Part shown: positions 1 through 11,384 of the stretch, piece by piece
Position numbering within the stretch: the stretch's first letter is position 1
How the letters are laid out: each line of letters begins with the position of its first letter
NCBI GenBank assembly: GCA_963556145.1
Contig: OY744471.1
Coordinates: 5,139,590-5,203,589, forward strand
Length of the DNA: 64,000 nucleotides
Direction: 5' to 3'
Source of the DNA: Hygrocybe punicea
Lineage: Eukaryota > Basidiomycota > Agaricomycetes > Agaricales > Hygrophoraceae
Notes under the pieces: model-generated
Seen by the model: only the letters and a program-made list of their open reading frames with translations
Databases searched by the model: none
What the model was told of the DNA's origin: nothing
Translations under genes and position numbers: made by a program

Positions 1-239
1 TGGTAATCCAACATATGCAGATACATGTCCTTGTGAAATGCAACATAATGCAGTGCAGGGCAGGACAGGAACAGAGAGAAAGACAGAGACAGGAAGAAAG
101 AAAAGAAAAGATAAATCATTACACAATAGCAAAACACAGGGGAGCATGTTCCGGTGCACAATGGAAGGAGACCTAATGATTGACAAGGAAATGATGATGA
201 GGAATTGGATACAGACCTTAGTTCCAGGGCAGGAATTTC

Positions 240-640
240 TAGTATGTACACATATGGGCAGTGGGCCTAGTTGCATATGGCTGGACATGGTGTGAAACAC
301 AGAATTTCTCAGACCCAAGGAGCATCACATGGTTGGTGGGGGCATAAGGTGTTCCATAGGGGTACATGGCAGCCTTCTTCCTGATAGGTGGTGACACATT
401 GAAGTTCTCATTGGCAAGAATGAAGTGGCCATTTGCCCCAAAAGTAATGATAGGCTCATCAATGAAGCTTCACGATGTGAATCATGTGATCCCCACCTGG
501 AGATTTGGTCCATGAAAGAGAAAAAGGCTGTGTCAGTGTCTCCACATTGTTTGGACTTGAGCAGAATTGTTTTGCATTCACTGGAGAATATATGAGAGGG
601 CCAGTCATCATTGTCATATGTCAGTGGTGTGGTTGTCATT
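240..640 (-). pseudogene. Unidentified coding remnant
   Basis: I do not recognise this family. On the minus strand an open stretch (639 down to about 510) is followed, after a possible very short intron ending in GAAG near 460, by a second coherent stretch in another frame. That stretch contains ITFGANGHFILANENF and AMYPYGTPYAPTNHVML and runs to about 240. Its composition is protein-like. The only splice solution I see would need an intron of about 29 bp, which is unusually short, so a frameshifted fragment is just as likely. No neighbouring gene explains it. Confidence 0.3.
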
Positions 641-1009
641 GTATCATATCCTGTTGGAGGTTCTCAAAGATGGAGAGTATTGCACGATGATGGTATTTGT
701 CCGCTAATCCACTAGCCAGAAGCATTGCATGATGTGTAAGGCCTCATGCAACATTCATATGGAGCATGGTTGAAGACAGGAGATGAATAATATGTGGTTC
801 CATCTGCAGTCTCTTCGCCAATATGGAAACTGCTACTAAGTTACTATCACTCTGACATCTGATGACGGTCCAAAGGGTGACATTTGATGCTAATGTGGAG
901 GCCAATCACAATGATAATGGTGTTTGTCCAACCCAGAGCCCCAGTCAAGAGCATCACCCAGGGCATGTTCACATCATCCAAGGTAACGAGGAGGGAGATA
1001 AGACATAAT
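641..1009. other. No gene seen
   Basis: I see no convincing coding region here. The stretch leads into the minisatellite array. Confidence 0.4.
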
Positions 1010-2395
1010 TGCTATCACTCAGTTTGAATAACACATGTCCTGCATGAGGTTCGATGGAAGGATGAGGGAAGCTAAGAAGGTCCAGTGAGGCACAAAAGGG
1101 GTGAGGGTAATGTGGGTTTCCAACACTCAATTTGAATAGCACTTGTACTGCATGAATGGTGATGCAAGGGTGAGGGAAGCTGAGAAGGTCCTGTTAGGCA
1201 TGAAAGAGGTGAGGGTGATGGAAAGAGTTTTGCCAACACTTGATTTGAATGTCAGTTATGCTGTGTGAATTGTGAAGTGTCGGCAAAACTCTTTGCATTA
1301 CCCTCACCTGTGTTGGGCCTCAATGAACCTTCTTAGCGTTGCTCATCCTTGCACCACAAGCCATGCAGGACAAGTGCTATTCAAATCAAGTATGGGCAAA
1401 ACTCTTTCCATTACCCTCACATCTTTTGTGCCTCACTGGACCTGCTTCGCTTGGCTCATCCTTCCATCAACAGTAACGTAGGACAAATGCTATTCAACTC
1501 ACTTATTGCCTGAACTCCCTCCATTACCCTCACCTCTTGTGTTCATCACTGGACCTTCTTCGCTGTCCTCATCCTTCCAACAACAGTCACGCAGGACAAA
1601 TTCTATTCAACTCATGTATCAGCTGAACTCCCTCCATTACCCTCACCTCTTGTGTTCATCACTGGACCTTCTTCGCTGTCCTCATCCTTCCATCAACAGT
1701 CATGCAGGACAAATGCTATTCAACTCATGTATCGGATGAACTCCCTCCATTACCCTCACCTCTTGTGTTCACACTGGACCTTCTTCGCTGTCCTCATCTT
1801 TCCATCAACAGTCACGCAGGACAAATGCTATTCAACTCATGTATCAGCTGAACTCCCTCCATTACCCTCACCTCTTTTGTGCCTCACTGGACCTTCTTCG
1901 CTGTCCTCATCCTTCCATCAACAGTAACGTAGGACAAATGCTATTCAACTCACTTATCGCCTGAACTCCCTCCATTACCCTCACCTCTTGTGTTCATCAC
2001 TGGACCTTCTTCGCTGTCCTCATCGTTCCATCAACAGTAATGCAGGACAAATGCTATTCAACTCATGTATCAGCTGAACTCCCTCAATTACCCTCACCTC
2101 CTTCGTGCCTCACTGGAACTTCTTACCTTCCCTTATCCTTGCATCACAATTCATGCAGCACAAATGCTAGTCAACTCAAATGTTGGCAAAACTCTTTCCA
2201 TTGCCCTCACCTCTTGTGTGCCTCACTGGACCTTCTCGGCTTTCCTAATCCTTTCATCACAATTCACACAGGACAAGTGTTCTTCAAATCAAGTCTCGGC
2301 AAAACTCTTCTCATTCCCCTCACCTCTCTTGTACCTCACTACACCTTATTAGCTTCCCTCATCATTGCATGATTTGAATAGCACTTGTCCAGTGT
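1010..2395. repeat. ~113-bp minisatellite with an internal orientation switch
   Basis: A tandem array with a unit of about 111-114 bp. The phrase GAACTCCCTCCATTACCCTC recurs near 1510, 1622, 1736, 1850, 1962 and 2075, each followed by CTTCTTCGCTGTCCTCATC and CAGGACAAATGCTATTCAA. From 1010 to about 1260 two diverged units lie in the opposite orientation (GGTGAGGGTAATG, GAAGGTCC), so the array is a head-to-head repeat with its switch near 1260. The open frames inside it are products of the repeat and not genes. Confidence 0.85.
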
Positions 2396-2408
2396 GAATT
2401 TTGATGCA

Positions 2409-2552
2409 GAGGATTTCTCCACCAAATTCCTATGGGAGGAATTCTCCACACAATTCCTAAGGGAGGATTGCTCCACAGAATTCGTAAGGGAAGATTTCTC
2501 CAGAGAATTCCTAAGGGAGGATTTCTCCAGAGAATTCCTAAGGGAGGATTTC
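2409..2552 (+). repeat. 30-bp tandem repeat, about five copies
   Basis: Five units of 30 bp share TTCTCCAGAGAATTCCTAAG followed by GGAGGA, with increasing identity toward the 3' end. The array is in frame with the first exon of the Zn2Cys6 gene downstream and would encode EDFSREFLR-like decapeptides if translation began upstream. I think the gene starts later, at 2760, but an extended N-terminus cannot be excluded. Confidence 0.75.
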
Positions 2553-2759
2553 TCTTCATTTATACAGGGGGCTTATCTTGACAAATTCCCTGGAGACATT
2601 CTCCAGAGGTCCATAGAGGTCTACAGTGCAATTGACCCATTCATGAGTATATACAAAGTTTTGTTCAGCACGGTATGCCATACATCCTATTTGGGATCTA
2701 CATGTGACTTGCCAGGCATGGTTTCCTTTTTAGGACTTGTCTTTTTTCTGACCGTGACT

Positions 2760-4959
2760 ATGCGTCGAAAAAGAGACAAATGGCAAGAAGAAGATGGGGA
2801 AGAGGATGAACAGGAACACAAACATGAAGGTATACCTAGCTGATCTGTCCTTTTTTTATTTCTGACCTTCTCACAGCCATCAAATCATCTAATAAGGCGC
2901 CGCCGAAACGTCCAGCCTGCTTTCGCTGTAGGACTCGCAAAGTTGGATGCGGATATGGGCTTGACAAGGACTCATGCCTCAGATGTATTTCTGATGGTGT
3001 TGCAGAGTTGTGCAACTCCATGCATGATTATCAGCCGCCGTCGTCACGAAAACATCCCAGTGCGACTTCCACCCATAGCAGAACAGCAGTCGGGTCGCCG
3101 CCTGGTCCGTCTGAAAAAGTGAAAGGCAAGAAACGAGCACACAGCGTAGATCCTCCCATCATATCATCACAAACACAAAAACGGGCTTGCTCTGTCAGCC
3201 GTGAGCCATCGCATTCAACTCGTTCTTCCCAATTTTCAACTCGTGCCAAAAAATCCTCATCGCGGAGCACCGCAGCCCTCTCGACAATTTCTGAATTTGA
3301 GGAGACAGGCCCAACACACACTTTCTCCCCGACATCCAATACGATTGGCAGTGATGCCAACCAAATCATCACTTTTCTGACTGCTAATACAAATGAAGAC
3401 GAGGACTGCAATGACGACACTCTCGAATACATCGATGAGGAAATTCCACTGGACGACATTGCAGATGAGGATGAGGAGGACGAGGGTGAAGATGAGCTTG
3501 AGGAAGATGACAACGATGACGATCGTGTCCCGTACCACGCATTCAAGGCTCGACAAATTCCACCCAAACCTCGCAAAAATGCAGCTGCAAAACATTCGAG
3601 CAGCAAACAGTGTGTGGATACCGTTGACCCAGCAACCTGCCATAAGTCCTTACTCGCTCGAATTGATTTTATTGCTCACAACTGCATTAGCCTTTGAGAT
3701 TCAAGCAGCTGTAAAAGCTGTGGATGGTAACAATATGCCCTTTATTCTTCTGTCTACGGCTACGCTTGAACAGCTCTGTACCTCCGTGGCTGAAAAGTTG
3801 CAACGATTTCCGGCGTTCATTGTATTACGCTACCGGCTCAATAGCGATAAACCCAAGCAAGGCGCAATCTCAATCAAGAACGATGAAGAATACCAGCTCT
3901 TCAAGCAACAAATGAGAAGCCTTATTGTCCCTCAACGTCTACCTACCGGCAAGGTATCAACTCGCATTCTCAAACCGGTCTGTGTTTACTTCGAAGACAT
4001 TGGCAGTGGTGCCAACATGGCTATGACGGAGGCTACAACTACCAAAGGAGTTAAACGTGTAAGTATCATTTCACTATCACTCAGATAGAGTGCTGTTAAT
4101 GAGATTGATACTAGGGCGGGCCTCACACTGCAGTACTCAACTCAACCAATGGAGCCGATTTTGGGCTCGGCCAGAGGTGGGCAAACGTAGTTGCAGAGCT
4201 GCAGACTCGTTGGAAGTGTGAGATGCACTCGAAGGATAAAGATTTGTATTGCTGGAAGGGGGAAAATGGTCTCTGCTATGTGCTAACTCCCTCGAGTCTA
4301 GGCTACTGGGCCATGGATGTGGTAAGGTTCCCTATCTATTACTTGTCAAACCTACGGCTCACTCATTGCTACTCTAGCTTTCTGGAATGGCAACAATTGA
4401 GATGAAACCGGAGTCATTGTCTTTGACCAACGCAAGGTCTCGAGGACGCGCCACACCAGTTCCTCAGCCAAATTTGGAATACCAACCGAATCATGGTGCG
4501 TACGGCTATGGAAATCCCTATACGATGATCCACCAACCGCCAATGTATCCGCCGTACCACCCCCAATCCTTCCAATATCCACCTCCCATTCAACCTATGC
4601 AACCGGCGCCACCTGTGCCGCCTACACAGCCTACGCAGCCTATACAAGCCCCCATTCCTACACAAGCCCCCGTTCCCACTGCTAAATATCTGGACGTTGT
4701 GCCATGGTTCCGCTTCCTCGACGGACACCCGGATCGCAATGGGGATGAGATTGAATTTGCTCCGTATGGACCACTTTTGAAAAGCAGGGGATTTCGACGG
4801 ATTTCACAGCTAACACTCGAATATTTCAGATTGCAAGATCTACAGGAGTGGTTGGAAATCGATGCTGGAACTGCCGTTTTGATAATGCAATATGCTGCGC
4901 AGGACATCGAAGCATTCAAATGTGGCCAGCTCAATATACCTATGGACAATGTCAACTAG
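2760..4959 (+). CDS. Zn2Cys6-type DNA-binding protein
   Basis: A five-exon model: 2760-2829, 2877-3611, 3691-4058, 4115-4321, 4378-4959 (653 aa, frame closed). Across the first intron sits a six-cysteine cluster with spacing C-x2-C-x6-C-x8-C-x2-C-x8-C (CFRCRTRKVGC, then CLRC), which fits the fungal zinc binuclear cluster of GAL4-like regulators. Basic residues are seen within it. An Asp/Glu-rich stretch follows at about residues 155-200. The C-terminal half has a Pro-rich linker (QPTQPTQPIQAP) and a compact end with VPWFRFLDGHPDR. Lacking the usual fungal TF middle domain, it may be an accessory family rather than a classical activator. The donor at 3612 (GTGTGG) is weak and the least certain junction. 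The start at 2760 is preferred because it follows the 30-bp repeats. Confidence 0.7.
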
Positions 4960-5059
4960 TTTTACAATCAATATGACTTTCGTTGCTGCCGTAGAAAGTG
5001 TGCAATAGTTGTTATTGAAATGGTTTAGTAAAACAGTAATAATTCAGCCTGGCACCTGG

Positions 5060-5141
5060 CAATCCATTTTCACTGCTTTGCATCCCATTTTCACGGCTTT
5101 GCATCCCATTTTCACTGCATTGCATCCCATTTTCACCGCTG
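5060..5141. repeat. 21-bp tandem repeat, four copies
   Basis: Units resemble CATCCCATTTTCACTGCTTTG. The array abuts and truncates the transposase fragment on its right side. Confidence 0.85.
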
Positions 5142-5757
5142 CGCTTTCGTCCCACGGATAGACCATGCTCGACCCTGATATGTTGTACGGCGATCAACCG
5201 AACTTTCATCGACAAAGACGAGTTGTCGAGCTTGATACCGACTAATTTGTGTAATATACTCGAACCTTTTCTCAGCGGAGCGTTCGGCTGCAATATGTGT
5301 CATCTAGTAACACATCAGCGCCTTAGCGAATGATCAACGCTGGATTATACCTTTTTCATGGTGTATCCAGGCCTTTGAAGCGTTCTCCAGACTGTCGCCC
5401 GAGAGACATTGACACTGCATGAGACTGCGAGCATCTCTTGCAGCTCGTCAAGGCACATATCTGGGGTTTGGTTGATCATTCTGAGTAAATACTGAGCAAA
5501 TGAATGAGTTTACAAATGTGTTCTAATAGAAGCATACTTACCTCAACATCTAGGTCCCGTAAGACCTTCCTCGCCCCCTTCTCCGTAGGGCCTCGAACTT
5601 GAACACATTTGTGCGTTTCAAAGTATTTGAGAATGCGTTTGACCGGCTGGAGCGACACGCCTGTGTAAATGGCTAAGTCTTCTTGGGGAAGCAACAATGC
5701 GAGCCTGATTACGATCCAATGGACGTGGGCTGGTATCATGTGGCCCTTCACCATGCT
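5142..5757 (-). pseudogene. Truncated Tc1/mariner-like (DDE) transposase
   Basis: Read on the minus strand from 5757, the first exon has a helix-turn-helix type region (IYTGVSLQPVKRILKYFE). An intron near 5540-5488 leads to CLDELQEMLAVSCSVNVS and ATVWRTLQRPGYTMKK, the second paired-like DNA-binding half. A further intron near 5351-5290 leads to RQLVFVDESSVDRRT, where VDES carries the first catalytic aspartate of the DDE triad. The frame stops at the 21-bp repeat array, so the second Asp and the last acidic residue are missing. This is a 5' fragment and cannot encode an active enzyme. No inverted terminal repeat was found. Confidence 0.75.
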
Positions 5758-5759
5758 AC

Positions 5760-6312
5760 AGCATTGAAATGAGGTTGAACAAGCTGATAAACCAGGGGTG
5801 GCTTACCCCTCACGATCCCAAAAAATCAAGATTCTGAAAATGGCGATTTCCGCCCTCGGTCGAAGATTGAATGATGCGGACAGGTGTCGGATTTATGGAA
5901 CAGGTGTTATTTTGAGGATAGCTTGAGTATTCGACGAGATACAACAGTTTTCCGACTGACTACCTTTTTTGGAGTTTTTTTCGGGTTCCGCCAACCGGCC
6001 CGAAATATACAATAATAAAAAGAGAGCGCACCATTCCCCCCTTCCCACTTCATTATATCTCCCTCGAAAATCATCACGACATTACATTCTTCGAGCTCAA
6101 CCATTGCCGACTTTAGTTCAATACCTCGACCTTCTATCATTGTTGCGACTTTAATTGCTAAGTTGCACCATCGATCGCAATCGTCGTGATACTTGTAGAA
6201 GCTAAATACTTCACTTACTCATAATTGCACCAGTCATAGAGTGTTGTTTGTAGTGCACAGCACCTCGACTAGCGTATCAAGGTGAACTTTCTCAAACACT
6301 CAGGGTCAGGAC
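5760..6312. other. No gene seen
   Basis: Unremarkable stretch. ATAATAAAAAGAGAG near 6010 could be part of a promoter, but nothing downstream supports it. Confidence 0.4.
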
Positions 6313-7738
6313 ATGAATGCTTCTCAGATGCGCCTTGGTTCAAGGCAAATCGTGAGCCCATACCCAAGGGTGGAAACTACATCAAGGTTCTGGCCATTAT
6401 CCACTCCAGTAAAGATATCAACCCCAGACAAGACTGGAGCAGCGCTACTTACAGATAGCATGCTTCCATTGCACAGCGTGGCACTGGGTAATCGTCTGTG
6501 GGCAGAAAAATGCTTGCAGAATGGTGAGAGAGCGTGGCCAACGTCCTTCTTCACCATGGACATCATTGAAGGCTTCGTGCGAATTGACCAGCTGCAGACA
6601 CAGTGCTGACCCAAGTTTTATCAAGAAACCGCATTCAAATTGGTGTTTGGACTGCAATATCACTGATCAACTTTCCACAAACACTATAAAGTCTACATGG
6701 ATAACTTGCACCTTATACCCAAATATCAATCACTAGGCAGATCTCTGATAGGATCATGAACAGAATTTGTTGCAGAAGCATGTCGAGAAGTCAACGAGAC
6801 TTTTGAAACAGAACAACCAAGCACAGAGTCCAGCATAGAGGAAACTGTGGTGAACACAGATCAGTGTCCATATTACGAGGAGCTGTTGCCAGATCAACCA
6901 TCCCCTCTGCTCCAGCAGCTACAAATGGAACTAGATAACATGATATCAGCTACACACCACTCCCACCCAAATCATCAGCCAATAGACACATCAGCATATT
7001 GCCAACGGCACCGCTTCGAGGCAATTATTCAACCAGAAGCTGAAATGGAGGGGTGGCCACAAGTTATTGACTTCCAAAGATTGAGAGTTAGACTCAAAGA
7101 ACTAACAGAAATATTGCAGGAAATCAAGGATGATCCGATAGATAGTGTGTTCCTCAGGTACTTGAACGAATCAATCCAAAGAGATGAAAAGAATCAGGCA
7201 CTTGGCACCGAGGGGGCAACAAAATTTGGTGAACAGTATGGCCATGCCACAGAATAGTATGTAGTGATGGATAAAGATCAGATATACACTGATGTCATGA
7301 TACAGCTATGGCATGAAAGGCTACGCTGTGATATCGAAATTTCTGAAAAACCTAATAACAAGTTCAGATGGGGAAACGATCCAATCTGTCCCGAGACTTA
7401 CATTTATCACCCACATCCTGGTCCCAGAAACAGTGATGTTGCTCATCGCTGGGGATTTGAACATCAGCAATAATCAGGCTCTCACGGTACTCTGGAAAAG
7501 TCAAGCTCATGGCCTACAGCGATTCCCAGATGACAGTGAGGATTCTGAGGATGATCATGCATATCAGATGCAGATGAGCAGGGAGGCACAAGGGAAGTGG
7601 AGAAAGCATGATGTCTTACCTCAATATAGACCTCAATTCCTCCCATGCAACACCGGTGAAAAGGGCAAGGGCCAAGTAATCATGGACAATGAGATGGTTG
7701 TGATTTCAGATTTGGATTCTGACAGCTTCTTTGACTAG
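6313..7738 (+). pseudogene. RTC4-like domain protein, broken by three TGA codons
   Basis: One reading frame runs from 6313 to 7256 and, after an intron 7257-7305 (GTATGT...CAG), on to the stop at 7738. It is interrupted by three in-frame TGA codons at 6607, 6664 and 6757. The N-terminal part has FFTMDIIEGFVRIDQLQ and ETAFKLVFG, the type seen in multicopy agaric proteins. The C-terminal part has CQRHRFE, YYGMKGYAVISKFL, HILVPETVMLLI and GLQRFPDDSED, matching the RTC4-like domain (named after restriction of telomere capping protein 4). Each stop could come from CGA (Arg). Without those changes the protein would be about 460 aa, so this is a recent relic. The function of the family is unknown. 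Confidence 0.7.
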
Positions 7739-8056
7739 TGACCACATTCGTTTGTTTTTTTGCCTCAAGTCTGAATTAGTACTTTATTATCCTTTTAATC
7801 AAAATAGTTGCTTTTCACCTACACCAAAAGTTCATGAGTTGTCAAGAGGTGGCAACTTCAGGTAATTAATAACAAGGACAATGTTGTTCATCGTTGAGGT
7901 GGACAATGTTTGTGCATGTTAAGTGGTGGTGCGCAATTTTATACGTAGATTAGCAATTGTGCAGCATGCAATGTATACTTTATTGGTAGCATGCAAATGC
8001 ATACTTTATTGTAGTGCACAATGGCAATATATTGAAACTGCAAGGGATAAATAAAT
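7739..8056. other. Intergenic, A+T-rich
   Basis: No gene. A small direct repeat (GCATGCAA...TGTATACTTTATTG) occurs twice near 7965-8015. Confidence 0.4.
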
Positions 8057-9065
8057 TCACGAAATAAGGGGAGAAGCTCTGCACATTGAAGCTCTTAGTG
8101 GCTCATCAGTTTGCAACTCCATCACCTCTTTCATGCCAGTTTTAATAAACTCTTCTTCCCTCTCAAATACCTTGCTGGCCTTCACCAAATCAATGGACCT
8201 CCCTTGACATGCATCACACATCCCAGGTATCATAATGGTCTCAAAACCAGCCAGCACTTCTATTTCTGTTAAAGCAGCATCAGGGTGGAGGAGCTGTCTG
8301 TTGAGTCCTCACCACCATTCTGTTATCCAGGATGAGCCACAAACAGCACTATTGGGGCACAATGGGTTGGTCACAGCATCTGGGGCTGAGAAGGCAATGC
8401 TTCAGCGGTGGTGGTCAATTTTTGCCTTGGTCTTCACCAAAATTTGGTAAAAAGGAAGGTTGATTCATTGCACATCAATGAGTTGAATTTCAGTGGTCGG
8501 GGTTGCTATGAGCTGCCAAAATGCTGGTTCAACCCACCTATCAACACAGTAGAGGTGAGCAAGGTGTATCTGAACAACTGGGGTGAGATCTGGGAGTTTC
8601 AGTAGTTGTGTAGTCGCATATTCCTCCTCGTCATCTATCTTAAGAAATAAAGACATCTTAAGCACGGAGGACAGAAAATTGAGGGTCAAATTTTTCACTG
8701 AATGCCTGATCACTGTGGTCAGTGGTTTATGAGTATTCAAGTTATCTGGTCGTACCCGCTGAACAAATATATGAGAAGTCATTCAAAATCCTCCTGAGGT
8801 ATGTGTAAGATGACCGGATTCTCATCATTGGTGCCTTCCATCATGGGATTTGTGTTGTCGCAAGGCAATGAAAACAGTGTTTTAAATATTCCTGATCGCA
8901 TGGCGAGTAGACTCTTTGGGAGGTTGTAGAGTGTTCCATGAGGATCGCCAGGAAGCTATACAGAAGTCAGCACAGAAAACTAGCCATTGAGAGAAGTTCT
9001 AACCTCAATGATGACAGATCCATCGGCAAGGTAAAACGTAGGGTGTCATTGTCTACCCATAAGTC
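8057..9065 (-). pseudogene. BTB/POZ-domain protein relic
   Basis: On the minus strand, FYLADGSVIIE near 9040 joins across an intron to GTLYNLPKSLLAMRSGIFKT and ENPVILHIPQEDFE, the start of a BTB/POZ fold as in the large agaric BTB family. It continues as VLKMSLFLKIDDEEEYATTQ, LLKLPDLTPVVQIHLAHLY and WVEPAFWQLI. The C-terminal part (about 8430-8057) reads as one frame containing LLHPDAALTEIEVLAGFETI and PGMCDACQGRSIDLVK. In-frame TGA codons interrupt after EDFE and at two further places near 8415 and 8310. All are consistent with CGA changed to TGA. Intact relatives are probably adaptor-like proteins; this copy is dead. Confidence 0.7.
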
Positions 9066-10126
9066 ACACAATAAGTTTCTCCAGCCCACTGCTGTGACTG
9101 CAAGTGTTCAGCGAACACTAACATAGATACTGGACAAGCACTACTTGTATACATGTTCAAATTTGTGACAATGTGAAATTTCGGTTGCAAAAAAAACTGT
9201 CACAAGTTCAACGTGCAGTTACGTGCTTCCATGGTCCACACCTGCTCAGGTTTCGCAAAGAACAACATCCACTGTGGTTGCTGTCAATTTGTTGCTAACA
9301 TTGACCATACTGTGAAAAGACCTAGTCTGAAGACATGCAGGAATTGTTGCCACTCTGAAGCCTGTCACCACGTCTCAACCCAGCCTGCCCACAAAGAACA
9401 GTTGGCCTCTAAGATGCTGGCTGTAACTCGGAAACTAGGTAATCAACCTGGGAATGGGAGGGTCAGCAACAGCATTAGAAAGGTTGTGGTGAATGCCTCA
9501 TCTTCAGTATGTACAGGTGCCAAGAGGGTGCCAAGAATTCGATGCTGATAGCTTTGCAGATTCCTTCTGGTATGACCAGAAATGGCCCAATGTTGAAGCT
9601 AGTAAAAGTTGGCACTGTTGTCATGGTCCCATGTGGTCTAGATGTAAGATGAACATTTTGGTAATGAACAGTGAATTGGTTTGGTCGAAAAGCCCTAGCA
9701 TGCATCAATTAGAGAAGTATATGCAGTCTTCCCTTGCTGTAGATCATGATGGGGACAAAGACCTCAAATTTGGGTTGGGTTGGGACCAGAGTGCGCTTGA
9801 CGACTGGTTGCGCCAATTATTACCCAAACCATTTAGATGGCTCGACGCATGTTTTGGTTGGCCAGAGACAGGGAAATTTCACTGGGTCCTGTTACGAAAG
9901 AATCATTCCAACCTATTCATTGTCCAAAGGGATGTCACAACAGGCACCCAATTATCAGCTGTTAAGGGTACCACTGGCCGCAAGTTTACAGATTACTCTG
10001 TTCAAATTGGTTAGTGCATGTTAGGTTGCAGGAGTTTTGAGTTGCTAACATCCTTCTCAAAAGCTTCTCGGTACAGTATACCAAAATCCATATACTCCAA
10101 TTGGGCTGTTGCCATACAATGTGCAC

Positions 10127-10521
10127 TAGTGTTGCCGAAGTTCAGTTCGGTCCGGTTCCGACCCTTTTTGGCGGAACTGCGAACTGAACTTCGGGTCCGG
10201 TTTGGCGCATGGCCAAACCCGGACCCAGATGGCGTCGAACCGTCTCTTCGCGTTCAGTCTGGGTTCAGACACGGTCTGAAACCCAGACCGAGGTGGGCTC
10301 ACCCCGTCCGTTCTCCTCGCGAATGGCAGGCGTGTATCAATAGATATGGTGCTGCACTTCGCGAGGTAGATGGGTGCGGGGGAGCCCTCCGGTGTCCCCA
10401 AGGGATGTGGAGGGATGGGGGGTCTTGTCCCGTGGTCCCTGCATGGCATTGCCGGCGCTGCTGCTGCCAACCGTTGTCCTCGTCGGGGCGGTGGTATGGT
10501 TGTGGTGGTGTTGCTGCCACG

Positions 10522-10556
<35 letters not shown>

Positions 10557-11384
10557 CATTGCTGCTGATACTGCTGCTGCCGTCGTTGCTGCCATCGTTG
10601 CTGCCGTCGTTGCTGCCGCTGCCGGTGCTGCTCCTGCTGCCATCGCCGTTGCTGCTGCCGCTGCTGCTGCTGTCGCCGTTGCTGTTGCCGCCGTTGCTGC
10701 CGTCGTTGCTGCCGTCGTTGCTGCCGCTGCCAGCGCTGCTCCTGCTGCCATCACCGTTGCTGCTGCCACTGCTGCCACTGCTGTCGTGGCCGTTGCTGCT
10801 GCCATTGCCACTGCTGCTGCTGCCGGCATTGCTGCTGCTGCTGCTGGCCATCGTGGTTGTCGTTGCCATTGTTGTTGCCGCCGCTGGTGGTGGTGGTGGT
10901 GGTGGTGGTGTTGCAGCTGTCGCGTGTCCGTTGGCATTGGGTTGGCGTTGGGTGGTCATCTCGCGGCCGTGGGTGTGGTCACACTGCGGTCGCGGTCGAG
11001 CTTCCTGTAGCAGGCAACATTAGTAAAGTTCAGGAAAGTAAAATACGTACCTGTGTTCATGAACGCGACATTGTGTCGCGTTCATTGGCCTTGCGTTGTT
11101 GCGTGTTGGTGAAGAAAGCTACCTGTAACGGTCACATGATACCGTTTAACACGAAAAAGTAAGTAAAGGAATGCGAAAAATAAATGAAATAAATACCTTA
11201 AAAATATCCGCGTTCGCGGTTTGGACGCGGTTTGGAGCTGTTCAGGAAATCCGGCAGGCCTCGAAACCCGGAACTGAACCCGCGGTCCGGTTCAGCACTT
11301 GGCTGAACTTAGACTGAACCTAGGGTTCGGTTCGGGGTTTGAACCGGGTTCGGCTAGGTTTGGAACCGAACTACAGCAACACTA
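10127..11384. mobile_element. Non-autonomous hAT-like element, 1258 bp
   Basis: The element begins TAGTGTTGCCGAAGTTC and ends GAACTACAGCAACACTA, imperfect terminal inverted repeats of 17 bp with two mismatches. It is flanked by perfect 8-bp target duplications ATGTGCAC (10119-10126 and 11385-11392). The 8-bp duplication and TAGTGTTGC end are typical of hAT superfamily transposons. Both subterminal regions are dense in GGTTCGG/CCGAACC motifs and short hairpins, as in hAT transposase-binding regions. The interior has a trinucleotide array and no transposase, so movement would depend on an enzyme encoded elsewhere. It sits inside an exon. Confidence 0.85.
10495..10870. repeat. CTG/GCC-type trinucleotide array
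   Basis: Imperfect GCTGCTGCC, GTTGCTGCC and CTGCTG repeats inside the hAT-like element, followed by a GGT run near 10885-10908. Long Leu-, Ala- or Ser-rich frames here on both strands are artefacts of the repeat. Confidence 0.85.

Noticed and set aside
1272..2372. Several open frames of 70-110 codons
   Set aside because: They repeat with the minisatellite unit and have no independent support.
3031..3606. Minus-strand frame of 191 codons
   Set aside because: It is the reverse reading of the acidic, Ser-rich exon 2 of the Zn2Cys6 gene.
10018..11010. Long open frames on both strands (up to 330 codons)
   Set aside because: They are produced by the trinucleotide array and subterminal repeats of the hAT-like element.
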